In this document: positions 1 through 11,740 of the stretch, piece after piece | Position numbering within the stretch: the first letter of the stretch is position 1 | Layout of the letters: each line of letters starts with the position of its first letter | NCBI RefSeq assembly: GCF_036898095.1 | Contig: NC_090744.1 | Span: forward strand, 13,297,143 to 13,361,142 | Length of the DNA stretch: 64,000 nt | Reading direction: 5' to 3' | DNA from: Palaemon carinicauda | Taxonomy: Eukaryota; Arthropoda; Malacostraca; Decapoda; Palaemonidae | Notes under the pieces: generated by a model | Seen by the model: the letters and a program-made list of their open reading frames with translations, nothing else | What the model was told of the DNA's origin: nothing | The model's database searches: none | Translations under genes and position numbers: made by a program

Positions 1-1870
1 GAACCATTCTCTTGCAGGCCAAAGGGGAGCAACCAGCGTCAGCCGTGTCCCTTCGTGCGAGACGAACTTCTGAATGACTCTGTTGATGATCTTGAACGGC
101 GGGAATGCATATAGGTCGAGATGGGACCAATTCAGCAGAAAAGCATCCACGTGAACTGCTGCTGGGTCTGGAACTGGGGAACAGTACAAAGGAAGCCTCT
201 TGGTCATGGAGGTGGCGAACAGATCTATCGTAGGCTGACCCCACAAGGTCCAAAGTCTGTTGCACACGCTCTTGTGAAGGGTCCATTCCGTGGGGATGAC
301 TTGATCTTTTCTGCTGAGGCGATCTGCTGAGACGTTCATGTTGCCCTGAATGAACCTCGTTACCAGAGTGAGATTTAGACTTCTTGACCAAATGAGGAGG
401 TCCCTTGCTATCTCGTACAGCTTCCTCGAATGGGTCCCTCCCTGCTTGGAGATGTAAGCCAAGGCTGTGGTGTTGTCAGAGTTCACCTCCACCACCTTGC
501 CTAACAGGAGGGACTTGAAGTTCATTAAGGCCAGATGAACTGCCAGCAGCTCCTTGCAGTTGATGTGGAGCGTTTCCTGTTCCTTGTTCCATGTTCCCGA
601 GCATTCCTGTCCGTTCAAGGTCGCGCCCCAGCCCGAGTCTGATGCGTCCGAGAAGAGATGAAGATTGGGGGTCTGAATCGCTAACGATAGACCCTCCTTG
701 AGAAGGATGTTGGTTTTCCACCACAAGAGAGTAGTCTTCATCTCTTTGGTGACAGGAATAGAGACTGCTTCGAGCGTCAAATCCTTGTCCCAATGAGCTG
801 CTAGATGGAATTGGAGAGGGCGGAGGTGGAGTCTCCCTAACTCGACGAACAGGGCTAACGATGACAGGGTCCCTGTTAGACTCATCCACTGTCTCACCGA
901 GCAACTGTTCCTCTTCAGCATGCTCAGGATGCATTCTAGGGCTTGGCTTATCCTTGGGGCCGATGGAAAAGCCCGAAAAGCCTGACTCCGAATCTCCATT
1001 CCCAGGTAAACGATGGATTGGGAGGGAATGAGCTGGGACTTTTCTAAGTTGACCAATAGACCCAGTTCCTTGATCAAGTCCAAAGTCCAGTTGAGACTCT
1101 CCAGACAGCGACGACTTGTGGGGGCTCTTAACAGCCAGTCGTCTAAATAAAGGGAGGCTCTGATGTCCGATAAGTGGAGGAATTTTGCAATATTCCTCAT
1201 CAGATGCGTAAACACCATAGGAGCTGTGCTTAGGCCAAAACACAGGGCTTGGAATTGGTACACAACCTTTCCAAAAACGAATCTCAGGAAAGGTTGGGAG
1301 TCTGGATGAATAGGAACGTGAAAGTAAGCGTCTTTCAGATCCAACGAGACCATCCAGTCCTCCTGCCTGACCGCTGCTAGGACCGACTTCGTCGTCTCCA
1401 TAGTGAACGTCTGCTTGGTGACATAAGCATTGAGCGCGCTGACGTCCAGCACCGGTCTCCAACCTCCTGTCTTCTTGGCCACCAGAAAGAGACGGTTGTA
1501 GAAGCCCGGGGATTGATGGTCCCGGACTATCACCACTGCCTTCTTCTGTAACAGGAGCGACACCTCCTGGTGTAACGCTAGCCTCTTGTCCTTTTCCTTG
1601 TAGTTGGGAGAGAGGTTGATGGGAGAAGTGGTCAGAGGGGGATTGCGGCAGAATGGTATCCTGTAACCCTCCCTTAGCCACTTGACAGACTGGGCGTCTG
1701 CACCTCTTCTTTCCCAAGCTTGCCAGAAGGTCTTGAGTCTGGCTCCTACTGCTGTCTGGAGAGGAGGAGAGTCAGTGTTTGCCTTTTGAAGTCTTGGGAC
1801 CTTTCCTAGACCTGCCCCTGGAAGAGTCTGGACGGGTACTTCCTCGGCTGGGGGCTCTGCCACGAAAGGG
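1..1870 (-). CDS. DIRS-like Pol (reverse transcriptase and RNase H), partial
   Basis: This polyprotein copies element RNA into DNA and degrades the template. The minus-strand frame with codons starting at coordinates divisible by 3 encodes an RT palm with the catalytic YLDD box near 1140-1158, inside a LYLDDWLLRA context. It continues into an RNase H domain, with the SDAS acid near 650, the SDNTT acid near 470 and a downstream R-F-I-Q-G-N block near 330. The reading still matches Pol at the last codon (EWF at positions 1-9), so the C-terminus is outside the window. The upstream end overlaps the last part of Gag in a +1 frame; the true start or frameshift site cannot be fixed, so 1870 is approximate. 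It is most similar in motifs to Pol of element B at 56862-59249. Confidence 0.85.
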
Positions 1871-4575
1871 CGGAATAAATCTCGTAGCAGGAGTATCGGC
1901 CACTGGGGTGCGGTAAGTTCTGGGAACTGAAGGAGCAACCTTAGCCTTACGAGCTGAAGAGGCCACAAGGTCATGAGTGTCCTTCTGAATAAGGGCCGCA
2001 GACAAATCCTTGATAAGCTCTTCGGGGAACAGGAACTTAGAAAGCGGAGCAAAAAGTAACTGAGACCTTTGACAAGAGGTGATGCCAGTAGAAAGAAAAG
2101 TGCAAAGTTGTTCCCTTTTCTTGAGTACTCCTGAAACAAACATTGATGCAAGTTCGCCGGACCCATCCCGAATTGCTTTATCCATACAGGACATTATAAG
2201 CATGGCTGAGTCCTTGTCCGCAGGGGCAGTCTTCTTGCTCAAGGCCCCCAGGCACCAGTCGAGAAAATTGAAAATCTCAAAGGCACGAAAAATACCCTTT
2301 AAGAAGTGGTCTAAGTCGGAAAAGGTCCAGCAGACCTTAGAGCGCCTCATAGCTGATCTACGTGGAGAGTCGACCAAACTTGAGAAGTCAGCCTGGGCAG
2401 AGGCAGGAACTCCCAAGCCTGGTTCCTCTCCTGTGGCATACCATACGCCCGCCTTAGAAGTCAGCTTAGTAGGAGGGAACATAAAAGAAGTCTTCCCTAG
2501 TTGCTGTTTGGACTGCAACCAATCCCCTAACATTCTTAAAGCTCTCTTAGAGGATCTAGCAAAGACGAGCTTAGTATAGGCCGACTTAACAGGTTGCATG
2601 CCTAGCGAAAACTCAGATGGAGGAGAGCGAGGGGTAGCAGAAACAAAATGATCCGGGTAAACCTCTCTGAAAAGAGCCAGGACCTTGCGAAAGTCAATGG
2701 AGGGAGGAGAAGACTTGGGTTCCTCCACGTCCGAAGAGGGATCATCTAGGTGCGCAGCTTCCTCCTCAGAAACCTCATCACCAGAGTGTTGCGAAGCGAG
2801 AGGTAAAGTTACAGCGGTGTGCTGAACAGCAGAATCTTGACAAGCGGGTGCATAAACACTTGCGGTTTCATCCTCAAGTCTCTGTTGAAGAGGATGAGGG
2901 CTGGTAACGACAAAGTCAAGAGGTTGGGATGAAGGAGGTTCTGCGGCGGTTTGAGGAGCAAGTGTGGAGAGAGGCGACTGTATTAAAACCTGAGGTTCAG
3001 GCTGCAAAGACTGGTCAAGTAGAGTAGAGGAAGGTAGGTGCATGCGTTGAGGTGGCTGACTCCTAGCATGAGTTTCCTGTCTCAAGAGTTGCGCTTGCTT
3101 CAAGGGTTGAGGTGGATGCGCAGTAGCAGGTTCCTGTCTCACGAGTTGAGGTTCTTGAGGTGTGAGCTGCGAGAGTTGAGGTAGTAGCTGCGCAGAACGC
3201 AGTTCCTGTCTCACGAGTTGAGGTTCCTGAGGTGCTAGCCTCAAGAGTTGAGGCTCTCGCCTTGAGGAAAGTTGAGGTAGCAGCTGCGAGAGCTGAGGTG
3301 GCTGCCTCAAGGATGGTAGAGGTTGTCGTACCTCAAGAGGTTGTTGCTTCGAAGATGGTCTAACCGCAAGAAAATCTTGCCTCAAGGCATAAGACTCCTG
3401 TTCCCATTGTTGAGGTTGCCTTAAGGAAGGTGGAGGTTGCTGCACAACGCTGGTAACTGGCAACTCCGAACGCGGTAAGGTAGCTTGAGGAACCTCAACT
3501 TCGTACGCCTGGCAGACTGGACTGCGGTGAGGCGGAGCGCTCGCAGGAGGAGGTGTAACCTTCTCTGCCTGAAACTCACGCATTAAGACCGCAAGCTGCG
3601 ACTGCATGGACTGCAGCAAAGTCATCTTGGGATCAACAGACGATAAGGTCTGTTGAGGCAAAACCTTAACAGAAGATGAGGTCTGTTGAGGCATCGCCTT
3701 ACCTCTCTTAGGAGGTGTGCAGTCACCTGATGACTGCGGAGAGTCAGAGCTAACCCAATGACTGCATCCGGGTTGTTGAACTCTTGAGGTCTGGACTTTA
3801 CGTTTAAGAGGTCTTGAGACCTGAGTCCAGCGTTTTCTCCCCGAAATTTCTTCTGCAGACGAGGAAAATAAGGGCTCAATCGTCTGCGGGTGGGAGTGAC
3901 GGTCTCTGTAAGACACGCCCGCAACCACCGAGGATACTTCTGTGCGCCGATCAAGGCCTGCCGAACCCTTTTGCCCTTCGACATTGCTTCTCCCCTGGGC
4001 TTGGGAGCTTGCAAGAGGTCCCGGACTGGGAGGACGACTGGCACGCACAGAAGTACCCTCACGCACAACACTGACACTGACACTAGCACTCGGCACCGCA
4101 CTGACACTAGCACTCGGCACAGCACTGGCACTACCACTTCCCACTGCACTTTTGACCTTAAGTTCCTTGACGTCCGCCAAGAGGAACTTGTGGTTACTCA
4201 CTACCGATTCCACTTTGTCACCTAAAGCCTGAATGGCACGCAAAACATCGGACATATCAGGCTGAGCACAAATAGTAGGATCGGGGGTAGCCACTACAGG
4301 GGGAGGAAAAGGTTGAGGATCATGAGGTGAGGAATAAAGCGAAGAGCGAGCAGAACTCCTCCTAACTCTCTCTCTCTCTAACTTAGTGGTATATTTAAGG
4401 AATCGAACAAACTCAAGTTCCGAAAGTCCGGCGCATTCCTCACATCGATCTTCCAACTGACAGGATATTTCCCTCAGTCGGAACAAGCGGTGTGAGGATC
4501 AACCGAGGCCTTCGGAATACGCCTATTACAAGACCTACATCGTCTATGGGGAGGGGCTTGAGAAAGGTCGGACAT
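1772..4575 (-). CDS. DIRS-like Gag of element A
   Basis: This is the putative nucleocapsid protein of element A. The long open frame gives 904 residues from an ATG at 4486, but I think the original start is the ATG at 4575. The sequence from there reads MSDLSQAPPHRRC and has the same Cys arrangement as Gag of element B (DPHT, C-x2-C, then C-x6-C-x2-C). The two parts are out of frame because one base seems to be missing near 4481, where the upstream frame meets TGA. Residues about 330-520 are rich in Gln, Pro, Leu and Glu with imperfect repeats on the theme PQEPQLVRQE. The C-terminus is basic (RGRSRKGPKTSKGKH). It overlaps the start of Pol. Gag of element C is a close relative. The function is inferred from position; the protein has no enzyme motif. 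Confidence 0.75.
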
Positions 4576-5388
4576 CTTGAATCAAAGAGCTAGTCAAGGG
4601 GGATTCCAAATAAAGCAAAAGATCGTTAACCATTAATCAAATCAAATAAAAGCTATCTAAGCTAATAGAAAAGTTTCCAGTATAGCGAAAGCTGAAATCT
4701 TAGAGCAATACTTCACCAAAAACCGTGAACAAGACTCCAAAATTATAAGCGTATCCATGAACGTCTTGCCGGAAGCACGACAGAGGAAAAATTGAGGTGG
4801 TGTCAACAAGAAGTACTGCAGTACCTGGCCACAGGTGGCGCTGGTGAGTACACCCCCTTCTAGTATAGTGATCGCTGGCGTATCCCTTCCGTAGAATTCT
4901 GTCGGGCAACGGAGTTGACAGCTACATGATTATCGGGTAAGTTTAATATTGAAAATTACAAATTACTTTTGAAATTTGTACAGTAGTTTGTTCCCACGCA
5001 AATACAAACGCTTGTCACTTATATGGGAATCTTCCTTACGAAGCCCTCAGCTATAAAATTTAGAGCGTCTGTCTGACCCTTAACCCAAAGTATCCATTCA
5101 TGCTTGGCTCCTATGAGAGGCAAAGAACAGGACTCATGACCTCATTTGAAATAGAAGTAAGTGATGGAGTCACAACCCAACAAGTTTGGCCTTAAGTAAG
5201 AACGTCATCAAATTTATTGGATAAAATGTTTGCCCCACAGTGGAGAGCTTACCTGCATACGTAGTCATCAATGTAAGTACTCCCAAGAGTGGAAAGAGGA
5301 AGCCCTTCATTCTACTCTCATACCATAAACTCAATGAAGTAATCAATGATGCAACAAAATGCTAGCTGTCCTGCAGGGGCACAGGTCT

Positions 5389-5800
5389 TTATATAAACTG
5401 TTGGGCAGCTACCACAGGACCTAAGGAGAAAGTATCCAGAGACCTGTACGAGCAGTCTTTCAAATGATACGCAGTGAAGGTGGCCTACCTTTTCATACAC
5501 CTGAGCTGAGTCCCTATGTTTCCAAGTGGTTCTTGCAGAATGCCAAGGTTGCAGCAATACCACGGATATCATTATTGTTTCTCAGCGCCAGAATAAGATA
5601 GTATTCTTAGTTATTCCCTTCTTGATTTGACCTGTGCATAAAAACAAGTTAGGGATGCCTGGACAAAAGGGTGCAGTCTTCTTTGAGGAAAGACAGACTG
5701 CCGTTACAGGACATAATAACAAACTATCTGAATCATCAGTTACTTCCTTGATTGATGAAATAGAAAAGCAGTTAAATTGGTCGTCATTAATGGATTTTGG
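5389..5800 (-). pseudogene. Tyrosine recombinase C-terminus (DIRS remnant H)
   Basis: The minus strand encodes, in interrupted frames, pieces that line up with the recombinase of element B. In order they are an LLLCPV block (near 5710), a DIRGIAATLAF block that replaces the HxxR box (near 5545-5580), and the Tyr-containing YHLKDCSYRSLDTFS segment (near 5430-5475). The last ends at GPVVAAQQ and a TAA at 5389-5391. The HxxR histidine appears to be Asn in the other arm and is not seen here. Frameshifts and stops between the blocks make this a relic. Confidence 0.7.
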
Positions 5801-6039
5801 GTCTTAACAACATGCGGTACCTAAATCTGCCTGAACAAAAGCTACAATGGCTCCACTGTGTGTCTTAATCTTCTTTCAACTATGGGAGGTGGTTCCATCT
5901 ACAGAGGGACTAGACAGTTATGGCACCTGCCGGTTACCGTAGTTCTTCCCTAGGCAACCTCACTAAAGGCCTCAGTGTGATGATAATTGATTTAAAATAA
6001 AGCCAATTACACCCATATGATCTGTTAGGGTGACCAAGC

Positions 6040-6128
6040 TGCACATATACATACATATACAAAGGCATTTCCTCAATTTTGGGGGGTAGCCGACATCAAA
6101 CAAATGAAACGAAAAAGGGGATCTCTCC
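6040..6128 (-). repeat. LINE 3' tail fragment (family T1)
   Basis: A short reverse-oriented copy of the 3' end of the LINE at 20240-22115, recognised by the block GGTAGCCGACATC followed by a TATGTATG-type tail. The same fragment sits in the opposite arm at 35975-36062. Confidence 0.7.
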
Positions 6129-6468
6129 TCTCTGCACATATACTGTACCATAAACAATAATCCTTGAAAGTAACTGTTGTTCAGTGGCTTAAAAACTTCT
6201 AAAAAGATCAGCAAACAATTGTAAGCAGCCTTCAAAATAAGCTGATGGACATGGCCTTATAAAATGAGGAGGAGGACCGACGACTGAGAGACATTACCGG
6301 CTGATTGGCATTAACTTTCAAATGATGGAACATAGGCAAGAAAACACCTCAGCACCAACCACAATTGCCATACAGGTGATTGGATTCCATCAATACAAAG
6401 TTTCCCAGAAAGATGTTGCTTACTAACTTAAAATAAACAAGGCTGTGTCACTCTAGTTAATAACTGCA

Positions 6469-6773
6469 TTAACCCTTTTACCCCCAAGCTATTTGGAACT
6501 TTCCAACCCTTAACCTCAAGGCGTTTTTCTTTTTCAAGCATGTTTTGCAATATTTTCTTTTTTAGATTGCGCTGACAGCCTTAATTTTCGTCATAGGGAG
6601 GTCAGGTTGGTCTCATTATTTTGGAAAATGCCTGAAGTTTCTCAAAAAGTTATCAAAAATATGCAAAAAAGTAATTAGCCGTTATTTGCAAGGACGTACC
6701 GGTATGTCCATGGGGGTAAAGGGACGAGTTTTGTCAAACGTACCAGTACGTCCTTTGGGGGTAAAAGGGTTAA
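6469..6773. mobile_element. TTAA-flanked MITE, copy 1 (piggyBac-like)
   Basis: A 305-bp non-coding element bounded by TTAA at both ends with inverted ends CCCTTTTACCCCC. TTAA target sites and CCC-starting termini are typical of the piggyBac superfamily. Internally it has two copies of a GGACGTAC-type palindrome and a conserved core (GAGACCAACCTGACCTC in the opposite orientation). It forms the inner end of the left arm of the inverted pair; the equivalent copy is at 33999-34307. Confidence 0.75.
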
Positions 6774-7064
6774 CCTCTTTGGCAATCACTTACCCGATCA
6801 ATCCTTTGTCAACAATGTGACAGATTCAGTTATGTAAAATATTATCCCCTAAATTGTTCAATTTTCATTCACCTCTGGAGCTTTTGCAAATGAATTAATA
6901 AATTTATACAACTTTCAATTTTTCACCTGTGTTATCACCTCATGCAGTCTACATCTAATCGAATACAATGCCTTACATCTAGCCACACTGAAATTAGAAG
7001 GATAATTGGATAACTAGCAATACCTAATGGGAAAAATGCATTCCGATTAAAAATGGTATTGTAC
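6774..7064. other. Intronic sequence, no feature seen
   Basis: AT-rich sequence downstream of host exon 4. I looked on the minus strand for the next coiled-coil exon and found none that I trust. Confidence 0.4.
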
Positions 7065-7188
7065 CTGTTCTATAACTTGGGAGAGATCCCCCTGAACTGG
7101 TTGTACAGATGCTGGCATTGCAACAAGACCTCCGATGAAGCTGTTGTCTTAACCGCTGCAACGCTGCTTCTCGCTGGGTCACAGCAAC
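7065..7188 (-). CDS. CEP290: CEP290-like gene, exon 4 of those seen (with +1 frameshift)
   Basis: A 124-nt exon on the minus strand, preceded by TTTCCAG and followed by GTACAA. It begins in phase 0 with VAVTQREAALQRLRQQLHR, a heptad-like coil that continues directly from exon 3. After this the frame must move by one base to give GLVAMPASVQPVQGDLSQVIEQ-type sequence. Removing one base from CATCGGAGG would make the exon 123 nt and keep phase 0. Compared from memory with human CEP290, this region lies just after the AVNAKVEEW segment. CEP290 is a large coiled-coil protein of the ciliary transition zone and centriolar satellites. The single extra base means a decayed gene copy or a consensus error. 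Confidence 0.55.
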
Positions 7189-7329
7189 CTGGAAAGCTCT
7201 CATTAATGGTAAACTGAATCAAATATGATTTCCTTCTCTATTTCGCTTTTTCTCGGTTAACAATAGGTATCTACACATGAGAAAAACTATACCTTATGTC
7301 ATTCAACAGTGCATATTTCTAAAAATCCC

Positions 7330-7639
7330 TTAACCCTTTTACCCCCAAAGGACGTACTGGTACGTTTCACAAAAGCCATCCCTTTACCCCCATGGACGTA
7401 CCGGTACGTCCTTGCAAAAAAATGTTATAAAATTTTTTTTTTTTTATATTTTTGATAATTTTTTGAGAAAATTCAGGCATTTTCCAAGAGAATGAGACCA
7501 ACCTGACCTCTCTATGACAAAAATTAAGGCTGTTAGAGCAATTTAAAAAATATATACAGCAAAATGTGCTGGGAAAAAAATAACCCCCTGGGAGTTAAGG
7601 GTTGGAAATTTCCAAATAGCCTGGGGGTAAAAGGGTTAA
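7330..7639. mobile_element. TTAA-flanked MITE, copy 2 (piggyBac-like)
   Basis: A 310-bp element with TTAA at 7330-7333 and 7636-7639 and inverted ends CCCTTTTACCCCC. It contains a perfect 18-bp palindrome, GGACGTACCGGTACGTCC, at 7394-7411. It lies in the intron between host exons 3 and 4. Confidence 0.8.
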
Positions 7640-7980
7640 ACACAAACATGGAATATCAAATGCTTATGGGCCTTTATTTTTCATCTCTAGGAAATACCCA
7701 AAAAAATTACTTCAATCTTTTTCAGCTCCGTTAATGCAAATGCCGTAACCTACCTTATTTTACTAAACCCCAAAATTTTTCAAAATAACTTGTGAAAACT
7801 GACAATTGTGTTTGTTTTTTCTTTGAAAAATTTTGGAAATTTAATGACAAGTAGGATGCTCAAATCCACAATCTCAAGAAAATCTAACAAAATATATGAA
7901 AATACAGATACAGCACCATTGAAAATATGAAGTGATTTCAAAACTAGACAATAAAATCTTGCAAGTACAAAAGAACTTAC
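7640..7980. other. Intronic sequence, no feature seen
   Basis: AT-rich sequence between a MITE and host exon 3; nothing coding or repetitive is recognised. Confidence 0.4.
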
Positions 7981-8091
7981 TTTTAGCTGATTGACTTTAG
8001 CACCGACAGCAGTATTCATCATATTTCTTCTGTATGCGAGATTTACTAGCTGTCAATTCTTCCGTATGGGTTTTCAAACCATCAAGGCTTT
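7981..8091 (-). CDS. CEP290: CEP290-like gene, exon 3 of those seen (with +1 frameshift)
   Basis: A 111-nt exon with acceptor TTTTCTTGACAG and a consensus donor GTAAGT. Its first two bases complete the codon left open by exon 2 (G|AA). The peptide then reads SLDGLKTHTEELTASKSRIQKK, after which one base too many shifts the frame. The remaining sequence MMNTAVGAKVNQLK is in the next frame and ends in phase 0, matching exon 4. Without the extra base the exon would be 110 nt, which fits the phases of both neighbours. The block AVGAKVNQLK resembles AVNAKVEEWK of human CEP290 (from memory). The frameshift is in an AAGAAAT stretch, so a sequencing slip is possible. Confidence 0.6.
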
Positions 8092-8523
8092 CTGTCAAGA
8101 AAATAAAACGCTTATTTTGCTTACCAAAATAAAATATAAACTAGAATGGACACCCAGTAGAGTGCATACCTATGCCTATATCATATTGTATATCACAAGA
8201 TAGCCAACTGAATTATGCACATTTTGGCAGTAGTTTCATGCAAATCAGATAAAAATTGACCACGATATAGTAAAAAGGTATTTTTTATAATTCATGATCT
8301 TAACCTTGACTTTTGGTCTAATCTCTTCCAAATTCTAATCAAATTGCCCCTGGATTAAGGTCAATCACCTCACCAAATTTTATGAGATTCGGTAAAATAG
8401 TTTTTGAGTTATGCGAATCACAAACGCACAAACAGACATACAAACAAATACACGTCTATCAAAATATACCCTTCCCACAAAGTTAGAGAAGGTAACAAGA
8501 CAGCACTAAAATCAAACTGGGCA

Positions 8524-8833
8524 TTAACCCTTTTACCCCTGATGGACGTACTGGTACGTTTCACAAAACTCATCCCTTTACCCCCATGGACGCACCGGTA
8601 CGTCCTTGCAAAAAAACTGCTATTTACATTATTTTGCAGATTTTTGATAACTTTACGAGAAACTTCAGGCATTTTCCAAAAGAATGAGACCAACCTGACC
8701 TCTCTATGACAAAAATTAAGTCTATTAGAGCAATTTAAAAAAATATATATATTGCAAAATGGTCTTGAAAAAAAAATGCCTGGGGGGTTAAGGGTTGGAA
8801 AGTTCCAAACAGCGTTGGGGGTTAAAGGGTTAA
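8524..8833. mobile_element. TTAA-flanked MITE, copy 3 (piggyBac-like)
   Basis: A 310-bp element with TTAA at both ends and inverted CCCTTTTACCCC termini, close to copies 2 and 5. It is part of the directly duplicated block. Confidence 0.8.
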
Positions 8834-8931
8834 GGATTTTGGATATGCTGCAGTTCTCTAAACCTAAAGCATCTTCCAATGGATTAAAAAAATTATTTTG
8901 TGAATTACACCTTGAAGCTTACAGTGAACCC

Positions 8932-9424
8932 TCGTTTATCGCGGTAGATAGGTTCCAGACCCGGCCGCGATAGGTGAAAATCCGCGAAGTAGTGACACCA
9001 TATTTATCTATTTATTTAACATGTATATTCAGATTTTTAAAACCTTCCCTTGTACGTAGTACTGTTAACAAACTACCCTTTAATGTACGGAACACTTAAT
9101 GCATGTACTACAGTACCCTAAACTAAAACAGGCACAAATATTAAAGGCGATTTTATATCATGCGTTTCCTAAACACGCCAAAAAGCACGATAAAAAATGG
9201 CAACCAATGTTTTGTATACGTTTCTCTGATCATAATGAAGAAACAAACGCATTTACTGTACACATCTGTGTATAGGTTAGTTTTTGCATCGATTATATTG
9301 ATTATTCAGTACAGTATGGTGATTTTGTTATTACCAATATGTATATATATATATGGGTTATGAAAAAAATCCGCGAAGTGGTGAATCCGCGATGGTCGAA
9401 CCGCGAAGTAGCGAGGGTTCACTG
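8932..9424. mobile_element. Pogo/Tigger-type MITE with TA target duplication
   Basis: A 493-bp element with inverted ends CAGTGAACCCTCG flanked by TA at 8930-8931 and 9425-9426. The duplicated copy near 39787 (GCTTATATTGATTAAG) is the matching empty site, with a single TA. Subterminal CCGCGATAGGTG and CCGCGAAGTAG motifs are shared with the right end of the Tigger transposon at 52110-54577, which suggests mobilisation by a transposase of that family. It has no coding capacity. Confidence 0.88.
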
Positions 9425-9706
9425 TATATCGATTAAGTGAAATCTAATCAGCTGTGTTGGATCATCGGTAGGACTGTATAGTACCTTGCTTTAGGAGTAA
9501 TTTTGAACACTGTATAAGCAAAACGGGATTTGAGCACAAAAATTAAAATCAAATTATTAGGACTACATACATCTGCAAGCAAAAACTGCTTTGTGAAAAT
9601 TATTAATGAGAATAGCACATGAAGAGAAAAAAAACATTATTCACGTAATTTCTAGGCCATTTTCTTGGATATTAGCTCGCATTGTCATCTTGACAGTACA
9701 GTTTAA

Positions 9707-11040
9707 CTATACCATAGGGGCCTTTGTATATCAGCGGCCAGTTCCTTCCATGTGCATAGTAAATGGACACCAGCTAACCTAAACTCCCCCACCCTAACCT
9801 ATCCTACAGGCCATGTCCTTACCTACTTAACTAATGGGGGGTTAACGACCCCCTGCAACCTCCTTACACTGCCGTATTCTTAGCAAGCCATCCTCATACA
9901 TACAGATGGCCGTTCTCATACATACACCCCTTATCAGTGCACTGTTCCAAGACACTTCATGGTTTGGCGAGTAGAAACAGAGTCACCAAACTGATAATAA
10001 GTCATTGGGGGTACCAAAGTATAGCTACCTTCCTAGATTGGGTTACCGGTGCAAGGGTAAATATAAGCCAGTAACATGAAAATAATGCTTGTGCCTGTTC
10101 CTTATTATACTAGATTGGTCAATAACTTGCATATAACTATAATTAAAGCAAAATATGATATATGATAAGAATTATTCATATATTAACTTCTCAAAATAAT
10201 TATCATATAGCTTAAACTACATTTGAGAACCAGCCCACCACCCTATGACTATTTTCAATCAAGCCTGAACTAGTGGCTTTGCTACAGTAAGATTAAACAT
10301 TCAATATTAATTATATATTAATATAAATCAGATTAAACTAATATATTCACAAGAAATTATGTTAATAATTAATAAATTAACACCTTTTTGGGCCCAAAAG
10401 TTTGTGAGATGGACGGGATTTTGGAGGAGCAAATTTCATCTATAATTCAACGAATTTAAGTCTATAATATTCATATATATGAAAGAAAAATACTTTGATA
10501 GGGTTTTACAAATATTTACACCACTCTTACTTACCAAATTCCCATATATATTGAGCGCACAGTCATAGAAATACACTTTCTTTATTGAAAAAAAGGTAAT
10601 GTTTATTTACCTTCCTCCTGGCCGGGATCCAATACCGGGAAGAAAAGTTGAAACGGTTCTAATTTATAAATTTATCTTTAGTTTTTTAAATACTTATGTA
10701 TGCTTTATGAGAGTTTCCATACTTTTTAAAAGATTTATATTTAAATTTTCAGTCTATTTTATTTTATTCTATGCTTCGTTATATTAAAATACAATAAGGA
10801 ATATGAAATATTAATACATATGCTGGTGTTATTTGGGCCAACTGAACAAAGGCCATTTTGTGTATTGTACTTCAAACCACAGTATATTATCATTACTTTA
10901 TCAATCCTAATATAATATAACTAGTCAATTTGATACAATAAATATAATATTTTATTACAATTATTACTTTATTATAATGTTTTAATAAATGTATGCTATA
11001 TTATAGTATTCACATATAAAGGACACTACCATTTTTTTAT
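9707..11040. other. AT-rich non-coding stretch
   Basis: I see no gene. It contains a short segment with CCTAACCTA-like words near 9775-9810 and long AT-rich runs. Confidence 0.4.
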
Positions 11041-11740
11041 TTCTGACTGGCATTATTTCATGTGCTGTGATTGATTGATTTGATAATGACGCCATTAACT
11101 TTCAAGCTCATTATTGGTTCTTGAACAATGACGTCATTACCCATAGCGATTGTTATTGGTTCTTGAACAGTGACGTCATTATACAAAACATTCACTCTGT
11201 TTACTTAAATACAGAAAATAGAAGGGTGTATACATTATAAATGTAAGAATAGTTTAATTAAATGTCTTTATATTAAACAAAAGTAGTTTAAAAATGACTA
11301 TTTTTCGTGTATTTGATATAACAAAATATTCAATTCATGACGTCACATATTTAAAGCTCTTTGATTTGCTTGTGGGTAATGACGTCATAAATTAGAGATG
11401 GCTTCTTGGTGACGTCGTACCAAAACAATTAAACTATACATCTTTGAAATGTTTTATCTTATTATATTACTTTAAATAATATAAATAGATGAGATTTAAA
11501 ACATATAAATAAATTATTATTAAATTTAAATACATTTTAGTAGAATTTATTCTGGATATTAGTTGAATTTGATGATTTAATTAAGGTACTTTACCCATGA
11601 CGTCATAGAAACTTCTTCCTAGTTCCTTATTGTTATTAAGTTTATATTACCTGTGCCTCAAATAAATTAATACCGTCATGAGATTCTCAATCTTTACTTT
11701 TATTCCCTTCTACCTTAGATAGGATAACACCTTGCTATCA

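Larger units (their letters stand above)
1..4955 (-). mobile_element. DIRS-like retrotransposon A (partial, cut by left window edge)
   Basis: This is a tyrosine-recombinase type retrotransposon read on the minus strand. It carries Gag (1774-4575) and then RT/RNase H running off the left edge; the recombinase must lie outside the window. The right boundary is set by comparison with element C: both end in a stretch finishing TTAATATTGAAAA (here at 4955). The 4700-4955 terminal region matches the ends of element C in layout, including a conserved segment on GATCGCTGGCGTA. No target duplication is visible, as expected for this class. The element abuts a remnant of a different DIRS beginning at 4956. 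Confidence 0.85.
4956..6442 (-). mobile_element. DIRS remnant H (left arm of inverted pair)
   Basis: This stretch is the near-perfect reverse complement of 35660-37152. It holds the 3' part of a DIRS element of another family: the C-terminus of a tyrosine recombinase (5389-5800) and part of the internal complementary region (4956-5010). It also contains a 90-bp LINE tail at 6040-6128 that is present at the same place in the other arm. Element A ends directly against it at 4955, in the middle of the complementary region. Confidence 0.7.
8278..9706. repeat. Duplicated repeat block, copy 1 (direct partner 39181-40082)
   Basis: Sequence 8278-8929 plus 9427-9706 matches 39181-40082 in the same orientation, about 31 kb away, including MITE copy 3. 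The only large difference is the Tigger-type MITE inserted here at 8932-9424. The block starts with a segment (ATTCATGATCTTAACCTTGAC) that I recall as part of a widespread marine-invertebrate repeat. Confidence 0.8.

Noticed and set aside
476..1717. 413-codon minus-strand frame as an independent gene
   Set aside because: It overlaps the RT and RNase H part of Pol in another phase and has no recognisable domain; treated only as the open overlap discussed in the findings.
2079..2579. Plus-strand frame opposite Gag of element A
   Set aside because: Complement of the Gag coding sequence, no domain.
9770..9860. CCTAACC words as telomeric repeat
   Set aside because: Only a few degenerate units, not a tandem TTAGG array.
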